From: Clostridium ljungdahlii DSM 13528
Lineage (GTDB): Bacteria; Bacillota; Clostridia; Clostridiales; Clostridiaceae
Length of the DNA: 64,000 bases
Direction of reading: 5' to 3'
Assembly (NCBI RefSeq): GCF_000143685.1
Contig: NC_014328.1
Coordinates: 2,914,001-2,978,000, forward strand
Shown here: piece after piece, positions 53,635-62,942 of the stretch
Layout: the number at the start of each line of letters is the position of its first letter
Position numbering within the stretch: the stretch's first letter is position 1
Made by a program: the position numbers and the translations under genes
Notes under the pieces: generated by a model
What the model saw: only the letters and a program-made list of their open reading frames with translations
The model's database searches: none
What the model was told of the DNA's origin: nothing

Positions 53635-54756
53635 TCAATAATATGGAATTACCTTATTTCTACCTGTATGCTTTGCTTCATATAGAGCGATATCTGCACT
53701 TTCTATGATTTGCTTAACATTATTTACAATATCAGGATAAGTTGTAACCCCAATAGATACAGAAATATTAATTTTTTTACCTGTGGATAGTATAAACTCA
53801 TGCTTTTCTATTGCTTTCCTTATTTGTTCACCAATTTCTATAGCTTGTCTATTAGGACAGTCTATTAATAATATTGAAAACTCTTCCCCACCGTTTCTTG
53901 AAATTATATCAAAAGATCTGCATACTGTTTTGAGTATTAAAGCAATTTGTTTTAGCACTTCATCCCCTGAAGGATGACCATATGTATCATTAATTTTTTT
54001 AAACCAATCAATATCTATCATAATAAGTGAAAGCCTTTCTTTTCTTTCAACTGCCCTTTTAGATAAATCGTTAAACAAGTTGTTGAAATTTCTAACATTA
54101 TTAAGCCCAGTTAAAAAGTCTCTGCAGGAATCTTCCTTAAACTTCAAAAACAACAAACTTGATTGATTTATATACTCGCAAAGATAATATATTATAAATC
54201 CAAATGTAATTGTTAAAATTGAATATATAATGAATGCTTTGTAAATTGTATTATTGATTTTTGCAGTTGACGATACTATATTCATAAAAAGGAAATGTAA
54301 AATCAAGCTGCTGATAATCATGCATAGCCATTTTTTTGTTTTCTGTAAACTGCATTTAGAAATAATCCCACAACTAATACTTAATATTGTAATGGACATA
54401 ATTAATGTTTCATAACTCATTAACCCAAATACTATTGAAAAAAAAGAAATTACTACCCCTGTAATAAATGAACATAAGAAGCCGCCATTTATTGCTGAAA
54501 TAAGTATAGCAAAATTTTGAAAATCTACCGGTATGTAACCTTTATCTTTCATAATAAAAGGTATCAAAAATCCACCTAAAACTCCTGAAGTAATTGCATA
54601 TAGAACTTTTATCCTTACAGGAGACGATGGGTTTAATAAATGTTCTTTATTTTTAAAAAATTGACTCCATATAAAAAAAAATGAAATGAAAAGAAATATA
54701 CTATTAAGTAAATGTCTTGTAATAAATAAATAATTATTTATAGGGCAACACCTCAA
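53635..54756 (-). CDS. Membrane diguanylate cyclase (5TM-LYT plus GGDEF)
   Basis: 373 residues, start uncertain (TTG at 54756 used). Five to six membrane helices with the 5TMR-LYT pattern (GVLGGFLIPFIMKDKGYIPV and AINGGFLCSFITG), then a GGDEF domain from about 205: DFLTGLNNVRNFN, IDIDWFKKINDTYGHPSGDE and the active loop NGGEEFSILL (GGEEF form, active in many enzymes). No I-site RxxD is obvious before the loop. It makes c-di-GMP. Confidence 0.88.
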   Translation of the reverse strand: MRCCPINNYLFITRHLLNSIFLFISFFFIWSQFFKNKEHLLNPSSPVRIKVLYAITSGVLGGFLIPFIMKDKGYIPVDFQNFAILISAINGGFLCSFITGVVISFFSIVFGLMSYETLIMSITILSISCGIISKCSLQKTKKWLCMIISSLILHFLFMNIVSSTAKINNTIYKAFIIYSILTITFGFIIYYLCEYINQSSLLFLKFKEDSCRDFLTGLNNVRNFNNLFNDLSKRAVERKERLSLIMIDIDWFKKINDTYGHPSGDEVLKQIALILKTVCRSFDIISRNGGEEFSILLIDCPNRQAIEIGEQIRKAIEKHEFILSTGKKINISVSIGVTTYPDIVNNVKQIIESADIALYEAKHTGRNKVIPYY

Positions 54757-55066
54757 AACCTGGAAATTCCACCCTGTTTAATAAAGAATATTATAAGAGT
54801 ATTTTACACACTTTAACTTATTTTTTATATACATTATTATTTAGGACGAAATAAATATTTTGTACTAAAAATCATCATTTTATACTTATTTATTTTAATT
54901 TAATTTCATAAATTGAAAATAATTACATGTTTTATTCCATTTTATTGAAGATAATAACATTACTTTGATATTTTTCTTATAATAATTGGATTTTACACAA
55001 TATTATGTTATAATTTATAGTACAAAATATTTATAATGTACAATTATTTTGAAAAGAGGAAACTAA
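54757..55066. other. 310-base AT-rich spacer
   Basis: Divergent spacer between the cyclase and the recombinase. A near-consensus promoter region (TTATGTTATAATTTATAG) lies 45 bases before the recombinase. No ORF or strong repeat was seen. Confidence 0.5.
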
Positions 55067-55666
55067 ATGGAAAGAAAAGGTGACAGGAAAGTAAAATATC
55101 TTACCCAAGAAGAAGTAAAAGATCTTTTTAAAGCCATTATTAATTTAGATAGTACACATGCAGTTAGAGATTTAGCAATTTTTAGAGTTGCTTATAGGTG
55201 TGGTTTGAGAGCTTCAGAAATTGGTTTAATTAAATTGGAAGATTATAATGCTTCCAAAGGTGCAATTTACTGCAAAAGATTAAAGGGCAGTTACAATAAT
55301 ACTATAAGACTTGATGTTAAAACTAAAAATGCATTAGATACGTATATACATGAAAGCAAATTATCATCTAATTCTGAATTTTTATTTAAAAGCCAAAGAG
55401 GGAAACCAATTTCCAGACAAACTCTTGATTATATGATGAAAAAATATTGTTCCTATGCCAATATTTATGATAAAAGTAAATATCATTTTCATTCTATAAA
55501 GCATACTACAGCAGTTCATTTAGCAGAATCTGACATGGATATAAAAGAATTACAATGGTGGCTTGGGCATAAATCTGTTACAAATACAGAAATATATTTT
55601 CAATTTACAACAAAACAGCAGGAAAAGATGTATTCCAAGCTTGAGGCAAAAAGTGAAATGGTTTAA
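55067..55666 (+). CDS. Stand-alone tyrosine recombinase
   Basis: 199 residues, essentially only the catalytic domain; the N-terminal core-binding domain of XerD-type enzymes is absent, as in FimB/FimE. Active-site elements: CGLRASEIGL (first Arg), KGSYNNTIRL, FHSIKHTTAVHL where the usual HxLRH Arg is Lys, WWLGHKSVTNTEIYF with His and the nucleophile Tyr. AAAAGAGGAAAC precedes the ATG. No phage or integron genes and no obvious invertible repeats are adjacent. Confidence 0.87.
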   Translation: MERKGDRKVKYLTQEEVKDLFKAIINLDSTHAVRDLAIFRVAYRCGLRASEIGLIKLEDYNASKGAIYCKRLKGSYNNTIRLDVKTKNALDTYIHESKLSSNSEFLFKSQRGKPISRQTLDYMMKKYCSYANIYDKSKYHFHSIKHTTAVHLAESDMDIKELQWWLGHKSVTNTEIYFQFTTKQQEKMYSKLEAKSEMV

Positions 55667-55709
55667 AAATATATAATTACTGCATTTTATCGATATTTTA
55701 ATTTTGAAC

Positions 55710-56207
55710 TTACTTATTTAAGTTTTTATTAAATCTAACAGCATACGTTAAATATGGCTCTCCAAAATATTCTTCTTTATCTTTTATATATCCATGTTTT
55801 TTATAAAATGAAATAGCTCTACTATTTCCCTTAAAAGCCCATATTACAATTTCTTTATAACCACATTTAAACGCCTGCTGCTCTGTAAAGTTAAGTAATT
55901 GACTTCCAATTCCTTGATTTTGATAAGCCTCGGAAATATAAATACGCCAAACTTCAAAAGCTCCTATTTTATCGTTGTCAACTGTATCTCCAATAGATAA
56001 TATTGCTGCAATATGCCCATCACATTCATAAACATAGTTTGATAATCTACCAGATAAGAAATCTGCTTTCAATCTCTTTTTCCTATTAAAACAACCATTA
56101 TCATTGAGCAATTGTTCATTTACATAGCCATCATATACAGACCTCCAATTATCATTGACAATTTTACAAACAATTTCTATATCTTCTTCCTGAAGCAAAC
56201 GTATCAT
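55710..56207 (-). CDS. GNAT-family N-acetyltransferase
   Basis: 165 residues. The acetyl-CoA site is YQNQGIGSQLLNFTEQQAF, preceded by VWRIYISEA and followed by ISFYKKHGYIKDKEEYF. Substrate unknown. Convergent with the recombinase. Confidence 0.9.
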   Translation of the reverse strand: MIRLLQEEDIEIVCKIVNDNWRSVYDGYVNEQLLNDNGCFNRKKRLKADFLSGRLSNYVYECDGHIAAILSIGDTVDNDKIGAFEVWRIYISEAYQNQGIGSQLLNFTEQQAFKCGYKEIVIWAFKGNSRAISFYKKHGYIKDKEEYFGEPYLTYAVRFNKNLNK

Positions 56208-56310
56208 TTAATTTTTTTCCTTTCTAAATTGTAATTTATCTCTTTCTTGCCCTTATAATTATAATAACATGAATTTTCTTATTATTATCCAATTTTTTTA
56301 AAACCATCTA

Positions 56311-56958
56311 TCATAAATCCAAAGCTTCAAAAGATTTAACTGATTTTCTGTAAGCAGCATATGTGAGAAAAGTATAAATTATTGTTCCCACTGCCAACAC
56401 AATCAACTTATAAGCAAGATATTTAGGGTCTTTTGTGTCCAGATAATCTCTTACGAAAGGTATGATATGCACACTAGTTTCTGCAATTACTATGTAAACA
56501 AATATAGCGGTACTTGACCATACAAAAGCAGTTCCTACCTTGTTAATGTCCTTATAATAAATTTCAAAGAAAATGTAATTAAATAAGCCAAGCATTATAA
56601 GTGAAAAACCGAACAAAGCAATATTTGCATCCATACCAACTTGATTACCTGGTAATGGAAGATTTTCACGTATAATTGCAAAAGGTATTGCTGCAATTAT
56701 CTGTGCTAATTCTAAAAGAATTACAAAAGCAAATCGTGACTTTACAATATCTTTTTTAGCAATAGGAAGTGTTAGAGTATAAAAAACATCATTGTTCTCT
56801 CTGCCGTTTAAGCAAGTGAAAAATACAGCCAATCCTGTATAAAAAAACACGACGTAATAGGGATAATTAGGTATTATTAGCATAGTTGAAAGGATGATGA
56901 AAATAGGTGCCGTGGGATGCATAGAAAGAAATATTTCTTTTTTTAAAAGTTTTTTCAT
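56311..56958 (-). CDS. ABC-2 type exporter permease
   Basis: 215 residues, six membrane segments, starting MKKLLKKEIFLSMHPTAP, the usual opening of ABC-2 permeases related to YtrC/EcsB. NGRENNDVFYTLTLPIAKKD is a typical cytoplasmic loop. The ATG overlaps the ATPase stop (TAATG). Third gene of an AbrB-ATPase-permease operon. Confidence 0.85.
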   Translation of the reverse strand: MKKLLKKEIFLSMHPTAPIFIILSTMLIIPNYPYYVVFFYTGLAVFFTCLNGRENNDVFYTLTLPIAKKDIVKSRFAFVILLELAQIIAAIPFAIIRENLPLPGNQVGMDANIALFGFSLIMLGLFNYIFFEIYYKDINKVGTAFVWSSTAIFVYIVIAETSVHIIPFVRDYLDTKDPKYLAYKLIVLAVGTIIYTFLTYAAYRKSVKSFEALDL

Positions 56959-57803
56959 TACTTTTCCTCCTCCTTTTCAAGATGAACCATAATTGACTCT
57001 AAATCTGGATTTATATAATCAATACCTATATCTGAAATATCATCTGTTCTTATAAGTGCTGAAAAACCATTTTTACTTCTTTTACAACCAATCAACTTTG
57101 GCTGCAAATTTTCGGTTAATTGATCTTTGGTAAGCTGCAAAACCTTATAGCTATCCACAAATGATTTAATATCCGAATCGGCAAGAATCATACCGTTTTT
57201 GATATATATAATGTTATCGGCACACTTATCAAGATCAGAAGTAATGTGAGTCGAAAACAATATGGTAATTCCATTGTCACAAAGTCCCATAAATACATCC
57301 AACAAGTCATCCCTTGAAACAGGATCAAGTCCACTCGTAGGTTCATCAAGAATAAGCAGCTCTGCATTATGTGACAACGCAAGAGTTAGCGCATATTTGA
57401 CCTTCATACCCGCTGACAACTGTGCAGGTGTTTTGTTTTCATCTAACTTAAACATGTCCATATATTTAAAATAAGCAGTATCATCCCATTTATCGTAAAA
57501 TGATTTGGTAATATTGGTAATCATTTTAATTTTTTTCTTTGTATAATAATCAATTCCACCTAAAACAAAGCCTACACGCTGCTTGGTTAAAAATTCACTA
57601 TTCAAAAAATTATTATTAAAAAATAAAATTTCCCCATTATCGGGATGTACAAAATTAAACAATGATTTTAATGTTGTAGATTTACCTGCTCCATTTCTAC
57701 CTATAAATCCTGTAATTTTCCCTTTTTCAAGGGAAAATGATACATCTTTCAGTTCAAAAGCAGGATATTTCTTACATAGATTTTTTACTTCAAGTACACT
57801 CAT
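56958..57803 (-). CDS. ABC exporter ATP-binding protein
   Basis: 281 residues. Walker A GRNGAGKSTTLKSL, signature LSAGMKVKYALTLALS (LSAGM instead of LSGGQ, seen in YtrB-type exporters), Walker B LLILDEPTSGLD and the switch His in FSTHITSDL. Starts inside the stop of the AbrB gene (ATGA overlap). Confidence 0.92.
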   Translation of the reverse strand: MSVLEVKNLCKKYPAFELKDVSFSLEKGKITGFIGRNGAGKSTTLKSLFNFVHPDNGEILFFNNNFLNSEFLTKQRVGFVLGGIDYYTKKKIKMITNITKSFYDKWDDTAYFKYMDMFKLDENKTPAQLSAGMKVKYALTLALSHNAELLILDEPTSGLDPVSRDDLLDVFMGLCDNGITILFSTHITSDLDKCADNIIYIKNGMILADSDIKSFVDSYKVLQLTKDQLTENLQPKLIGCKRSKNGFSALIRTDDISDIGIDYINPDLESIMVHLEKEEEK

Positions 57804-58030
57804 TCCTTATCACCTTCTCTTTCAGAAATATCTCCGTCAAAAATTGTTTCAGTTAATTTAGTAAAAAGTGACTTTGGAGGTATAGCAATACCTTTCTTCT
57901 TATCAGCAAGAACTATAATAGTATCACCGGGCTTGATGTCAAAAATGTCTCTAGCTTCTTTTGGAATAACAAATTGCCCTTTTTCACCGATTTTTACTGT
58001 CCACGCATACTTGTCTTTTGGGTGCTTCAT
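57800..58030 (-). CDS. AbrB/SpoVT-type swapped-hairpin regulator
   Basis: 76 residues from ATG 58030 (AGAGGAAAT in front). The N-terminal swapped-hairpin domain is VKIGEKGQFVIPKEARDIFD with IKPGDTIIVL. It opens the exporter operon in place of the GntR regulator usual for Ytr-type exporters, so it probably represses the operon. Confidence 0.88.
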   Translation of the reverse strand: MKHPKDKYAWTVKIGEKGQFVIPKEARDIFDIKPGDTIIVLADKKKGIAIPPKSLFTKLTETIFDGDISEREGDKE

Positions 58031-58147
58031 ATTATTTCCTCTTTTCATTATTAATATTGTATGATAAGTATGATTTGTATAACTAAATTATACTCACTTA
58101 TTTTAATAAGTCAAGATTTTGAACAAAAATTGTCCCCAGCTGTGCTT

Positions 58148-58651
58148 TCAATTAGGGAAATTTTTTATTCTTCTATATTCTATGAAAGTTAATATTATCA
58201 TTATAATATCAAAAACGGTTAGTATTATTAGCCAACTTGAAGGATGAAGTATATATCTATAAATTTGGTAAATTATAAACAAAATCAATGATATTATAGT
58301 AAGTGGATAAGCCCAAGACTTTCTTTTCCATAGAAATATTATAAGAATTAATTTGACTATTCCATGAGAAATCAAATAGAACACTCCAAAATATTGCGTA
58401 CTTATGGTAAATTTTGAACTTAATTTTATCATAAAATTTGCAATAACATCTCTTGGATCTTCCGATAACTCATGTTGTGTTAACAAAACAACTAAATCAC
58501 TTAATCTACTTGGATTTAAAAAAAGTAATAAAACTCCACCTATAATTTCTAAAAAACCATCAATAAATTTTATTAATATTCCAATTTCAAATCCTTTATG
58601 AAATATATTACTATTTGTACTAAATTTCATTAAGTTCGATATTATAATCAC
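58148..58651 (-). CDS. DUF2127-family membrane protein
   Basis: 167 residues in the open frame with four hydrophobic segments; start uncertain (GTG 58651 or ATG 58630). HKGFEIGILIKFIDGFLEII and the glycine-rich opening, then FYLISHGIVKLILIIFLWKR, are typical of DUF2127. Function unknown. Monocistronic. Confidence 0.75.
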   Translation of the reverse strand: MIIISNLMKFSTNSNIFHKGFEIGILIKFIDGFLEIIGGVLLLFLNPSRLSDLVVLLTQHELSEDPRDVIANFMIKLSSKFTISTQYFGVFYLISHGIVKLILIIFLWKRKSWAYPLTIISLILFIIYQIYRYILHPSSWLIILTVFDIIMIILTFIEYRRIKNFPN

Positions 58652-58879
58652 CTGCTCTCACTACTACTTAAACTAAATAATAAATTATAATACTTATTAT
58701 TTATATATTTGCTTTATTAATTCATATTGTAAATTCTCTTTCTACTTAACCTATATTATAAATAATGATATAATTCACTTATAAGTTGATTCACAAAGGT
58801 AAAATTAATACGAAGTAAATTATTAAATGAAATATGATGTTAAAATATTTGTAAAGATTATAGGAAAAGTGGGATTTTT

Positions 58880-59485
58880 ATGTATTATTGTGCATTATGT
58901 ACTATTCATGCTTGTAATAAAAAGGATTTGGATAAAGCGCCAAAAAATTGTCCAAGTCTTGATGAGAAAATGAAAAAAATTAAAGAGGTCTATAAAGATG
59001 AAGAAAATTTTAAAATTGCTAAAGCATCAGCATTAGTTGTGAGTGAGGGATATGGTGAAAAGACAAGATTAGAAGAAACAATTGATTTTGCTAAAAGATG
59101 TCAGTATAAAAATATAGGAATTGCATTCTGTGTTGGCTTATCTAACGAAGCTAAGATTTTAAGTAAAGTTCTTAGTTATAATGGATTTACTGTAAATTCT
59201 GTAATTTGTAAAAATGGAGGTATATCAAAAGATTTTATTGATATAGATTCAAATGTACCAATGTGTAATCCAATAGGTCAGGCGAATTTTTTAAATGAAG
59301 CTAAAACAGATTTAAATATTATTTTGGGCTTATGTGTTGGACATGATTCTTTGTTTATAAAATATTCAGAAGCTCCAATAACTGTTTTTGCAGTAAAAGA
59401 TAGGATTTTGGCACATAATCCATTAGGCGCAATATATCAAGCAGACTCTTACTATAAAGACAAGCTATTTCCTAAAAAGAAATAA
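58880..59485 (+). CDS. DUF1847-family metal-binding protein
   Basis: 201 residues. N-terminal Cys group YYCALCTIHAC and a later NCPS are characteristic, followed by GIAFCVGLSNEAKILSKVLS, CKNGGISKDF and CVGHDSLFIKYSEAP. This family of anaerobes is predicted to bind metal through the conserved Cys; reaction unknown. Ribosome site is weak (GTGGGA). Confidence 0.85.
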   Translation: MYYCALCTIHACNKKDLDKAPKNCPSLDEKMKKIKEVYKDEENFKIAKASALVVSEGYGEKTRLEETIDFAKRCQYKNIGIAFCVGLSNEAKILSKVLSYNGFTVNSVICKNGGISKDFIDIDSNVPMCNPIGQANFLNEAKTDLNIILGLCVGHDSLFIKYSEAPITVFAVKDRILAHNPLGAIYQADSYYKDKLFPKKK

Positions 59486-59616
59486 CACTATCTTTATAAT
59501 AAGACATTAGTACACAATCTTTATATTATGTGACATAAAAATAGAATTAATGCGGTGCAAAAATATATTACTTAAAAATTGCTAGTTGAGAGTAAACATG
59601 ATGATGGTACTACCCC

Positions 59617-60537
59617 CTATTTAAGAAATCCTTTCAATATAGTATCTTCAGCTTCTTTTTCCGAAAGTCCTAATGACATAAGTTTTATAAGCTGATCACT
59701 AGCAATTTTTCCTATAGCAGCTTCATGTATAAGTTGTGAGTCTGAATGAAATGCTGATATTTTAGGTATAGATTGTACCGTTGCTTCATCCATTATTATG
59801 GAATCACATTGAATATGACCCCTGCATCTCTCATATCCAGACATATTTAAATGAAATAGTTGTTTTGACTCGTCTCGTGCTACAGAACGAGAAATTATTC
59901 GTGCAGAAGAATCTCTTCCTACCATTTCTACATTTATCTTAGACTCTGCATCTTGATTTTTATATGTAAGAAGTCTCTCTGATACTACAGCTCTAGCATT
60001 TTTATGAAGCTTTATTTCTGTATCCCTTTTAGTACTGCTTACTCCTTTTATTTGGACTAGCTCTAATTCAGCAAATCCTCCTTCTTCAACTTCTATTATT
60101 GTTTTAGGATTCAATATTCTCTCACCATTCCCACTGCCTTCTCCAAAATGTCTCTCTACATATTTTATGCGAGCACCTTTCCTGACAAAAAATTCATGGA
60201 CTCCATCATGCTGGGATTTTTTCTCACCTGGATTATGTATACCACAACCTGCCACTATAAGTACATCTGACCCCTCACCAATTTCAAAAGTGTTATACAC
60301 AACATCATTTAACCCTTCTTGTGTTAAAATTACAGGTATATGTACACTTTCACCTTTAGTACCAGGTTTTACTATTATGTCTATACCCGGCTTATCTTTT
60401 TTTGTAACTATATCTATATTGGCTGTAGTATTTCTTGCAACCTTTTCTCCGTTTCTTCTTATATTATAAGCACCAATTGGCAATTCATGAAGTCCTGACA
60501 TTTGACTTAACATACTTTTATCCAATTCATCCAACAT
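59617..60537 (-). CDS. sufB: SufB/SufD-family Fe-S scaffold protein
   Basis: 306 residues, shorter than classical SufB (about 460) and like the minimal SufB of methanogens and clostridia. The beta-helix core shows VEEGGFAELELVQIKGVSST, VSERLLTYKNQDAESKINVE and RGHIQCDSIIMDEATVQSIP, ending with HEAAIGKIASDQLIKLMSLG. It pairs with SufC one base away. Only these two Suf genes are present, so this is the SufBC-only (SmsCB) type of assembly system. Confidence 0.9.
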   Translation of the reverse strand: MLDELDKSMLSQMSGLHELPIGAYNIRRNGEKVARNTTANIDIVTKKDKPGIDIIVKPGTKGESVHIPVILTQEGLNDVVYNTFEIGEGSDVLIVAGCGIHNPGEKKSQHDGVHEFFVRKGARIKYVERHFGEGSGNGERILNPKTIIEVEEGGFAELELVQIKGVSSTKRDTEIKLHKNARAVVSERLLTYKNQDAESKINVEMVGRDSSARIISRSVARDESKQLFHLNMSGYERCRGHIQCDSIIMDEATVQSIPKISAFHSDSQLIHEAAIGKIASDQLIKLMSLGLSEKEAEDTILKGFLK

Positions 60538-61269
60538 CTAAAAAGTACCTCCTTTTTGACAAATCTCGCCGCATTTACAATTATCATTCTTTTTTATTTT
60601 ATCAAGTATATTCTCTTTTGAAGTTATTTCTTTAATTTGACCATCTGCAAGTATGATAACCTCATCTGCTAAATTTAAGATTCTCTCTTGGTGAGATATT
60701 ATAATTATAGTAGTTTCTTTATTTTTATTCATATCTTCAAAAGTTTCAACTAACTTGTTAAAACTCCATAAATCTATTCCTGCTTCGGGCTCATCAAACA
60801 ATGCAACTTCGAGGTTTCTAGCAAGTATAGTTGCTATTTCTATTCTCTTAAGTTCACCACCAGAAAGACTTGAATCAACATCCCTATTTATATAATCTTG
60901 AGCACAAAGTCCTACGTCCTGAAGTAATTTACATGTATTTACCTTATTATCCCCTGCAGCTAGGTTTAGCAATTGATTTACTTTTATACCTTTAAATCTT
61001 GCAGGCTGTTGGAATGCAAATCCTATACCCTTTTTAGCTCTCTCGGTAATATCTAAATCTGCGATATTTTCTCCATCTAATAATATATCTCCCGAAGAAG
61101 CTTTATATATTCCCATTATTGTTTTGGCTAAAGATGATTTACCACCACCATTTGGGCCAGTAATTACATATATTTTATTCTTTTCAAACTTTAAGTTTAT
61201 ATCTTTTAAAATATCGATTTTTCCATTATCATTTTCTATTTCAAGACATAAATTTTTTAATTCTAACAT
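60538..61269 (-). CDS. sufC: Fe-S assembly ATPase SufC
   Basis: 243 residues. Walker A GPNGGGKSSLAKTI, signature LSGGELKRIEIATILA, Walker B VALFDEPEAGIDLWSF (the SufC-type EAGID) and switch His IISHQERI. A Cys-rich tail NCKCGEICQKGG is unusual for SufC and could hold metal or cluster. AGGAGGATTAGATAG precedes the ATG. Confidence 0.93.
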   Translation of the reverse strand: MLELKNLCLEIENDNGKIDILKDINLKFEKNKIYVITGPNGGGKSSLAKTIMGIYKASSGDILLDGENIADLDITERAKKGIGFAFQQPARFKGIKVNQLLNLAAGDNKVNTCKLLQDVGLCAQDYINRDVDSSLSGGELKRIEIATILARNLEVALFDEPEAGIDLWSFNKLVETFEDMNKNKETTIIIISHQERILNLADEVIILADGQIKEITSKENILDKIKKNDNCKCGEICQKGGTF

Positions 61270-61397
61270 CTATCTAATCCTCCTTATTATATTAAAATTA
61301 TTTTACACTATTATATTAAAGTTATTTTTATACTGATGTCTAATAAATATATTGCATATGTATTAGCAGTCATTATATCATCTATTCTATTAAATTT

Positions 61398-61937
61398 TTA
61401 TTTAAGTATTTCAACATTTTCATAAATGGTTTTCTTCTCATTAGATGAAATAACTTTATCTGTAATATATGCTATTATAATAATTACAGGTATATCGATA
61501 GCATATCGGGTAATCATAAATTTCCATCCCATTACTGATGCTTCAAATAATGATATAGGTATTTTTGTAGCAGACCATGCTCCTATAAAAATTAGCACAT
61601 TGAAAAAAGCACTTCCCTTTTTCATCAAAACTGCAGCAAAAGGAAAAGAAACATATACCGGTCCAGCAGCAAATGAACCTAATAGAAAAGCAATAATCAT
61701 ACCTTTTAATCCTGAACCTTTTCCCATAAGTTTTATCATTGTTTCCTTTTGTACCCAAGCATCCAAAAGCCCCATCAAAATAAAGATCGGTGGCATAATA
61801 GCAAGCAATTCCTTTAAATTATCTGCCGTTCCCTCTAACGAATTTATTCCCAATGAAGGTTTTACTAACAATAAAATTAAATTTATTATTAAAATAATAC
61901 CAAAAGTTCTATATCTTTTTAATATTCTTTTCATCAT
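61398..61937 (-). CDS. Half-permease B (UPF0718/DUF318-like)
   Basis: 179 residues, four to five membrane segments. The conserved core LLGSFAAGPVYVSFPFAAVL with MKKGSAFFNVLIF, and SATKIPISLFEASVMGWKF, parallels the neighbour's core, so the two are homologous halves of a permease that is a single chain in most bacteria. Its start overlaps the neighbour's stop. Confidence 0.82.
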   Translation of the reverse strand: MMKRILKRYRTFGIILIINLILLLVKPSLGINSLEGTADNLKELLAIMPPIFILMGLLDAWVQKETMIKLMGKGSGLKGMIIAFLLGSFAAGPVYVSFPFAAVLMKKGSAFFNVLIFIGAWSATKIPISLFEASVMGWKFMITRYAIDIPVIIIIAYITDKVISSNEKKTIYENVEILK

Positions 61938-62410
61938 ATTAACACTCCCATCACAAAAGCAATTGCAAAAGAAAACACAAGGGCAAGTGAATTTCTAACA
62001 TATGTGGCTTTCTTACCCCAATATTTTGATTCAATAGGAATTGTAATAATTCCAACCATGACTGACGTTGATATAAGCATTGTTATTTGAGCCATACCAG
62101 CTCCATTTTTTAACAAAGTAGCTGCTAATGGAAATGTAACAAAACCAGGTATTACAGTACAAGATCCAATAAGTGCAGCTAACGCTAAACCTAATATACC
62201 AGATTGATGACCCATTATTTTTGAAATAACCCGCGGGCTTAAAATAGCAAGCATAATTCCTATAATAAACAATATGGAAAGGAATAACGGCAAGATATTT
62301 TCAAAAGACTTCCAAGCTTTTTTTAGAGCCAGTAAAGTTTTTTCGTGGCTTTTAATTAATGATACAAGTAATAAAATAAACATTAAAAAGTATAATCCCA
62401 TAGTAAACAT
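61934..62410 (-). CDS. Half-permease A (UPF0718/DUF318-like)
   Basis: 158 residues, about four membrane segments. Core LIGSCTVIPGFVTFPLAATL and SVMVGIITIPIESKYWGKK matches the second protein (FP.A..L, ip.E.k..G.k). GAGGTAAAAG precedes the ATG. First gene of the operon, controlled from a region rich in ACACTAT boxes divergent from a PadR gene. Substrate unknown; relatives are proposed metal or small-anion permeases. Confidence 0.82.
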   Translation of the reverse strand: MFTMGLYFLMFILLLVSLIKSHEKTLLALKKAWKSFENILPLFLSILFIIGIMLAILSPRVISKIMGHQSGILGLALAALIGSCTVIPGFVTFPLAATLLKNGAGMAQITMLISTSVMVGIITIPIESKYWGKKATYVRNSLALVFSFAIAFVMGVLI

Positions 62411-62453
62411 AAAATTCTTTTACCTCCTCATATAATTAGTTGTGTAAAATTAA

Positions 62454-62521
62454 ACACTATAGTGTAATAAATATAATAGTGTATTTAACACTATTAGCAT
62501 ACATCTATTTTTTGATAGTGT
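62454..62521. promoter_or_regulatory. Cluster of ACACTAT/ATAGTGT operator boxes
   Basis: Three sites in 70 bases: ACACTATAGTGT (62454-62465), AATAGTGT-ATTTA-ACACTATT (62475-62495) and a half-site GATAGTGTC (near 62513-62521). They sit between the divergent permease pair and PadR gene. PadR proteins commonly bind ATGT/ACAT-type dyads; this form is assigned by position. Confidence 0.6.
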
Positions 62522-62603
62522 CAATAACATTAATATATTATTTGCAATAAGGTGTATGAAGTAATATAATGTTATTATACTATAAATAAAAAGGAGATAT
62601 TTT

Positions 62604-62942
62604 ATGGCTGGTAAAAGAAAACAATCTCGTCATCTTCCTGCATTTATTTTACTGACACTAGCTGAAGGTTCTGCATATGGTGGTGCAATATATACTTCAC
62701 TTATAGAAAATATACCTGATTTTCAGTGTGACCAAGGAGCTATATACCGTACTCTTAAGCAACTTGAAGATGATGGTGCAGTAATATTTTCGTGGGATAC
62801 AACTAATTCAGGACCTGCCAAAAAAATCTATACTATTACTGACACCGGATTGAATCAACTTGATGATTGGAAAAATGATATAGAAAAAAGAATTCTATAT
62901 TTAAAATATTTTTTAGATAGATATAAAAATTTAAAAAAGTAG
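62604..62942 (+). CDS. PadR-family regulator
   Basis: 112 residues. N-terminal winged helix: FILLTLAEGSAYGGAIYTSL, FQCDQGAIYRTLKQLEDDGA and the wing PAKKIYTITDTGLNQLDDW; a short C-terminal dimerisation helix. AAAGGAGATATTTT precedes the ATG. Divergent from the split permease, which it probably represses. Confidence 0.92.
   Translation: MAGKRKQSRHLPAFILLTLAEGSAYGGAIYTSLIENIPDFQCDQGAIYRTLKQLEDDGAVIFSWDTTNSGPAKKIYTITDTGLNQLDDWKNDIEKRILYLKYFLDRYKNLKK

Noticed and set aside
55067..55666. Prophage or integrative element anchored by the recombinase
   Set aside because: Neighbours are ordinary chromosomal genes on both sides, with no structural, replication or conjugation genes and no direct repeats at the ends.
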